64,000 bases of DNA from assembly GCF_022808815.1 (NCBI RefSeq), contig NZ_JAKZLC010000005.1, positions 124,001-188,000 of the forward strand, given 5' to 3'. This stretch comes from Geothrix paludis (GTDB lineage: Bacteria > Acidobacteriota > Holophagae > Holophagales > Holophagaceae). Both the position numbers and the translations under genes were made by a program. Below, one piece after another: positions 63,006-64,000 of the stretch; the first letter of the stretch is position 1; every line of letters starts with the position of its first letter. The notes below the pieces were generated by a model. The model was not told the origin of the DNA, made no database searches, and worked only from the letters and a program-made list of their open reading frames with translations.

Positions 63006-64000
63006 ATGGAGAAGGAGACAGCCGCGAGCAGGGCCTTCCTGGCCGACCTCGCCCCGGTGGAGGACGCGGCCTGGGACGAGGTGGAGACGGCCTCCGGCCG
63101 GCGTCCCCGCCTTTCGGCCGAGTTCTGGACCTCCCGCCAGCGGCAGGCCGCCAACCTCCACGAGATCTCGTACCGGGCCTGCTACAAGCCCCAGCTGCCC
63201 CGCCACTTCATCGAGCGCCTCACCCTGCCCGGCGAGCGTGTCTACGATCCCTTCAGCGGCCGGGGCACCACCGCGCTGGAGGCGGCCCTCATGGGACGCC
63301 GCGTGGCCGCCAACGACCTCAACCCCCTGTCCCGGATGCTGGCGGAGCCCCGCCTCACGCCACCCGAGCCCGCCGCCGTGGCTGCGCGCCTGGCGGACAT
63401 CCCCCGCGCCGGCGCCTCCGGCGGGCTGGACCTGTCCATGTTCTTCCATGCCGACACCGAGGCCGAGGTCTGCGGCCTGCGGACCTGGTGCCTGGCGCGC
63501 GAGACCGCGGGCGAGCTGGATGCCCTGGACGCCTGGATCCGCATGGTGGCCACCAACCGCCTCACGGGCCACAGCCCCGGCTTCTTCTCCGTCTACACCC
63601 TGCCCCCCAACCAGGCCGTCAGCGCCGAGAAGCAGCGCCAGATCAACGCGAAGCGCCAGCAGGTGCCCCCCTACCGGGACACCCACGCGCTCATCCTGAA
63701 GAAGACGCGGCAGCTCCTCTCCGGCCTCGACACCCTGGCCCTGCGGAACCTCGCCACCGCGGCGCAGGACGCACGGTTCCTCACCGGCGAGGCCCGGTCC
63801 ACGCCGGACCTGGCGGACGGCTCCGTGACCCTCACCGTCACCTCGCCGCCCTTCCTCGATGTGGTCGACTACGTGGGCGACAACTGGCTGCGCTGCTGGT
63901 TCAACGGCCTGGACGCCCAGGCCATCGGCCGGGGCCTCAGCACCCACCGCACGGTGGAGGGCTGGTCGCAGGCCATGGGCGAGGTCTTCGCCGAGCTGTT
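63006..64000 (+). CDS. DNA methyltransferase, N-terminal part
   Basis: At least 331 residues, running off the right edge, from ATG 63006 (AAGGGCAGGG upstream). DPFSGRGTTALEAALMGRRV is a SAM motif I (FxGxG) and TSPPFLDVVDYV a motif IV of SPPF form, so this is an amino-methyltransferase acting on DNA (N6-adenine or N4-cytosine). Motif I precedes motif IV, unlike beta-class enzymes. No restriction gene is in view, so it may be a solitary methylase; the C-terminus is missing. Confidence 0.75.
   Translation, partial: MEKETAASRAFLADLAPVEDAAWDEVETASGRRPRLSAEFWTSRQRQAANLHEISYRACYKPQLPRHFIERLTLPGERVYDPFSGRGTTALEAALMGRRVAANDLNPLSRMLAEPRLTPPEPAAVAARLADIPRAGASGGLDLSMFFHADTEAEVCGLRTWCLARETAGELDALDAWIRMVATNRLTGHSPGFFSVYTLPPNQAVSAEKQRQINAKRQQVPPYRDTHALILKKTRQLLSGLDTLALRNLATAAQDARFLTGEARSTPDLADGSVTLTVTSPPFLDVVDYVGDNWLRCWFNGLDAQAIGRGLSTHRTVEGWSQAMGEVFAEL

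Overview
The window is GC-rich, densely coded bacterial chromosome, nearly all chromosomal and biosynthetic genes with few mobile elements. The gene set suggests a Gram-negative member of the Acidobacteriota, most likely the Holophagae (Geothrix/Holophaga/Mesoterricola type). It has outer-membrane efflux and porin-like proteins, a type IV pilus retraction ATPase, menaquinone biosynthesis, a Y_Y_Y-type sensor kinase, a FecR/DUF6600-like protein and a molybdoenzyme respiratory cluster. The assignment is an inference from gene content; no rRNA gene is present.

Layout. 1-9.4 kb: an ArsR regulator tail, a SRPBCC-fold protein, a SprT-like protein followed by a 67-bp hairpin repeat array, rsmI, three envelope or unknown genes, typA, pilT and an HU/IHF-like gene. 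9.4-13.4 kb: a PLP decarboxylase, a DUF493 gene, asnS with a relic of a second asnS 3' end downstream, and a 272-bp element with terminal inverted repeats. 13.3-19.6 kb: a CheY-like gene, then a tightly overlapping plus-strand run of pyrR, pyrB, an ORF6N-like gene, gpmI, a PAS sensor with a Cys-rich tail and a P-loop gene. 19.6-24.0 kb: two paralogous long acyl-CoA dehydrogenases on either side of menG. 24-30.8 kb: a FecR/DUF6600-like protein, a secreted unknown, tatD and a large propeller-type histidine kinase.

30.8-41.6 kb is a molybdenum respiration region. moaA and mobA supply cofactor and a 2Fe-2S ferredoxin follows. Then come a monoheme cytochrome c, an outer-membrane barrel, a Tat-exported molybdopterin oxidoreductase of PsrA/PhsA type, a four-cluster Fe-S subunit, an NrfD-type quinol subunit and a TorD-type chaperone. 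An NtrC-type activator and a MerR-like regulator follow. A CRP/FNR-like palindrome lies upstream of the cytochrome.

41.6-49.8 kb: tRNA-Pro(GGG) with a clear promoter and terminator, followed by a tandem array of tRNA-like hairpin repeats with covarying stems, two TetR regulators and a complete RND efflux operon. 49.8-56.4 kb: trpB2, trpR with a 24-bp perfect palindrome across its start codon, a lipoprotein-type isoaspartyl methyltransferase, and an ECF sigma / anti-sigma-like / VIT-VWA operon. 56.5-64 kb: a GGDEF-hemerythrin fusion, surE, acyP, apt, an epimerase, an NtrY-like kinase and the start of a DNA methyltransferase.

The strongest unexplained signals are the covarying tRNA-linked repeat array (41.8-42.15 kb), the asnS 3' relic, the short element whose right end supplies a stop codon, a family of three intergenic inverted-iteron blocks, and the respiratory cluster of unknown substrate.
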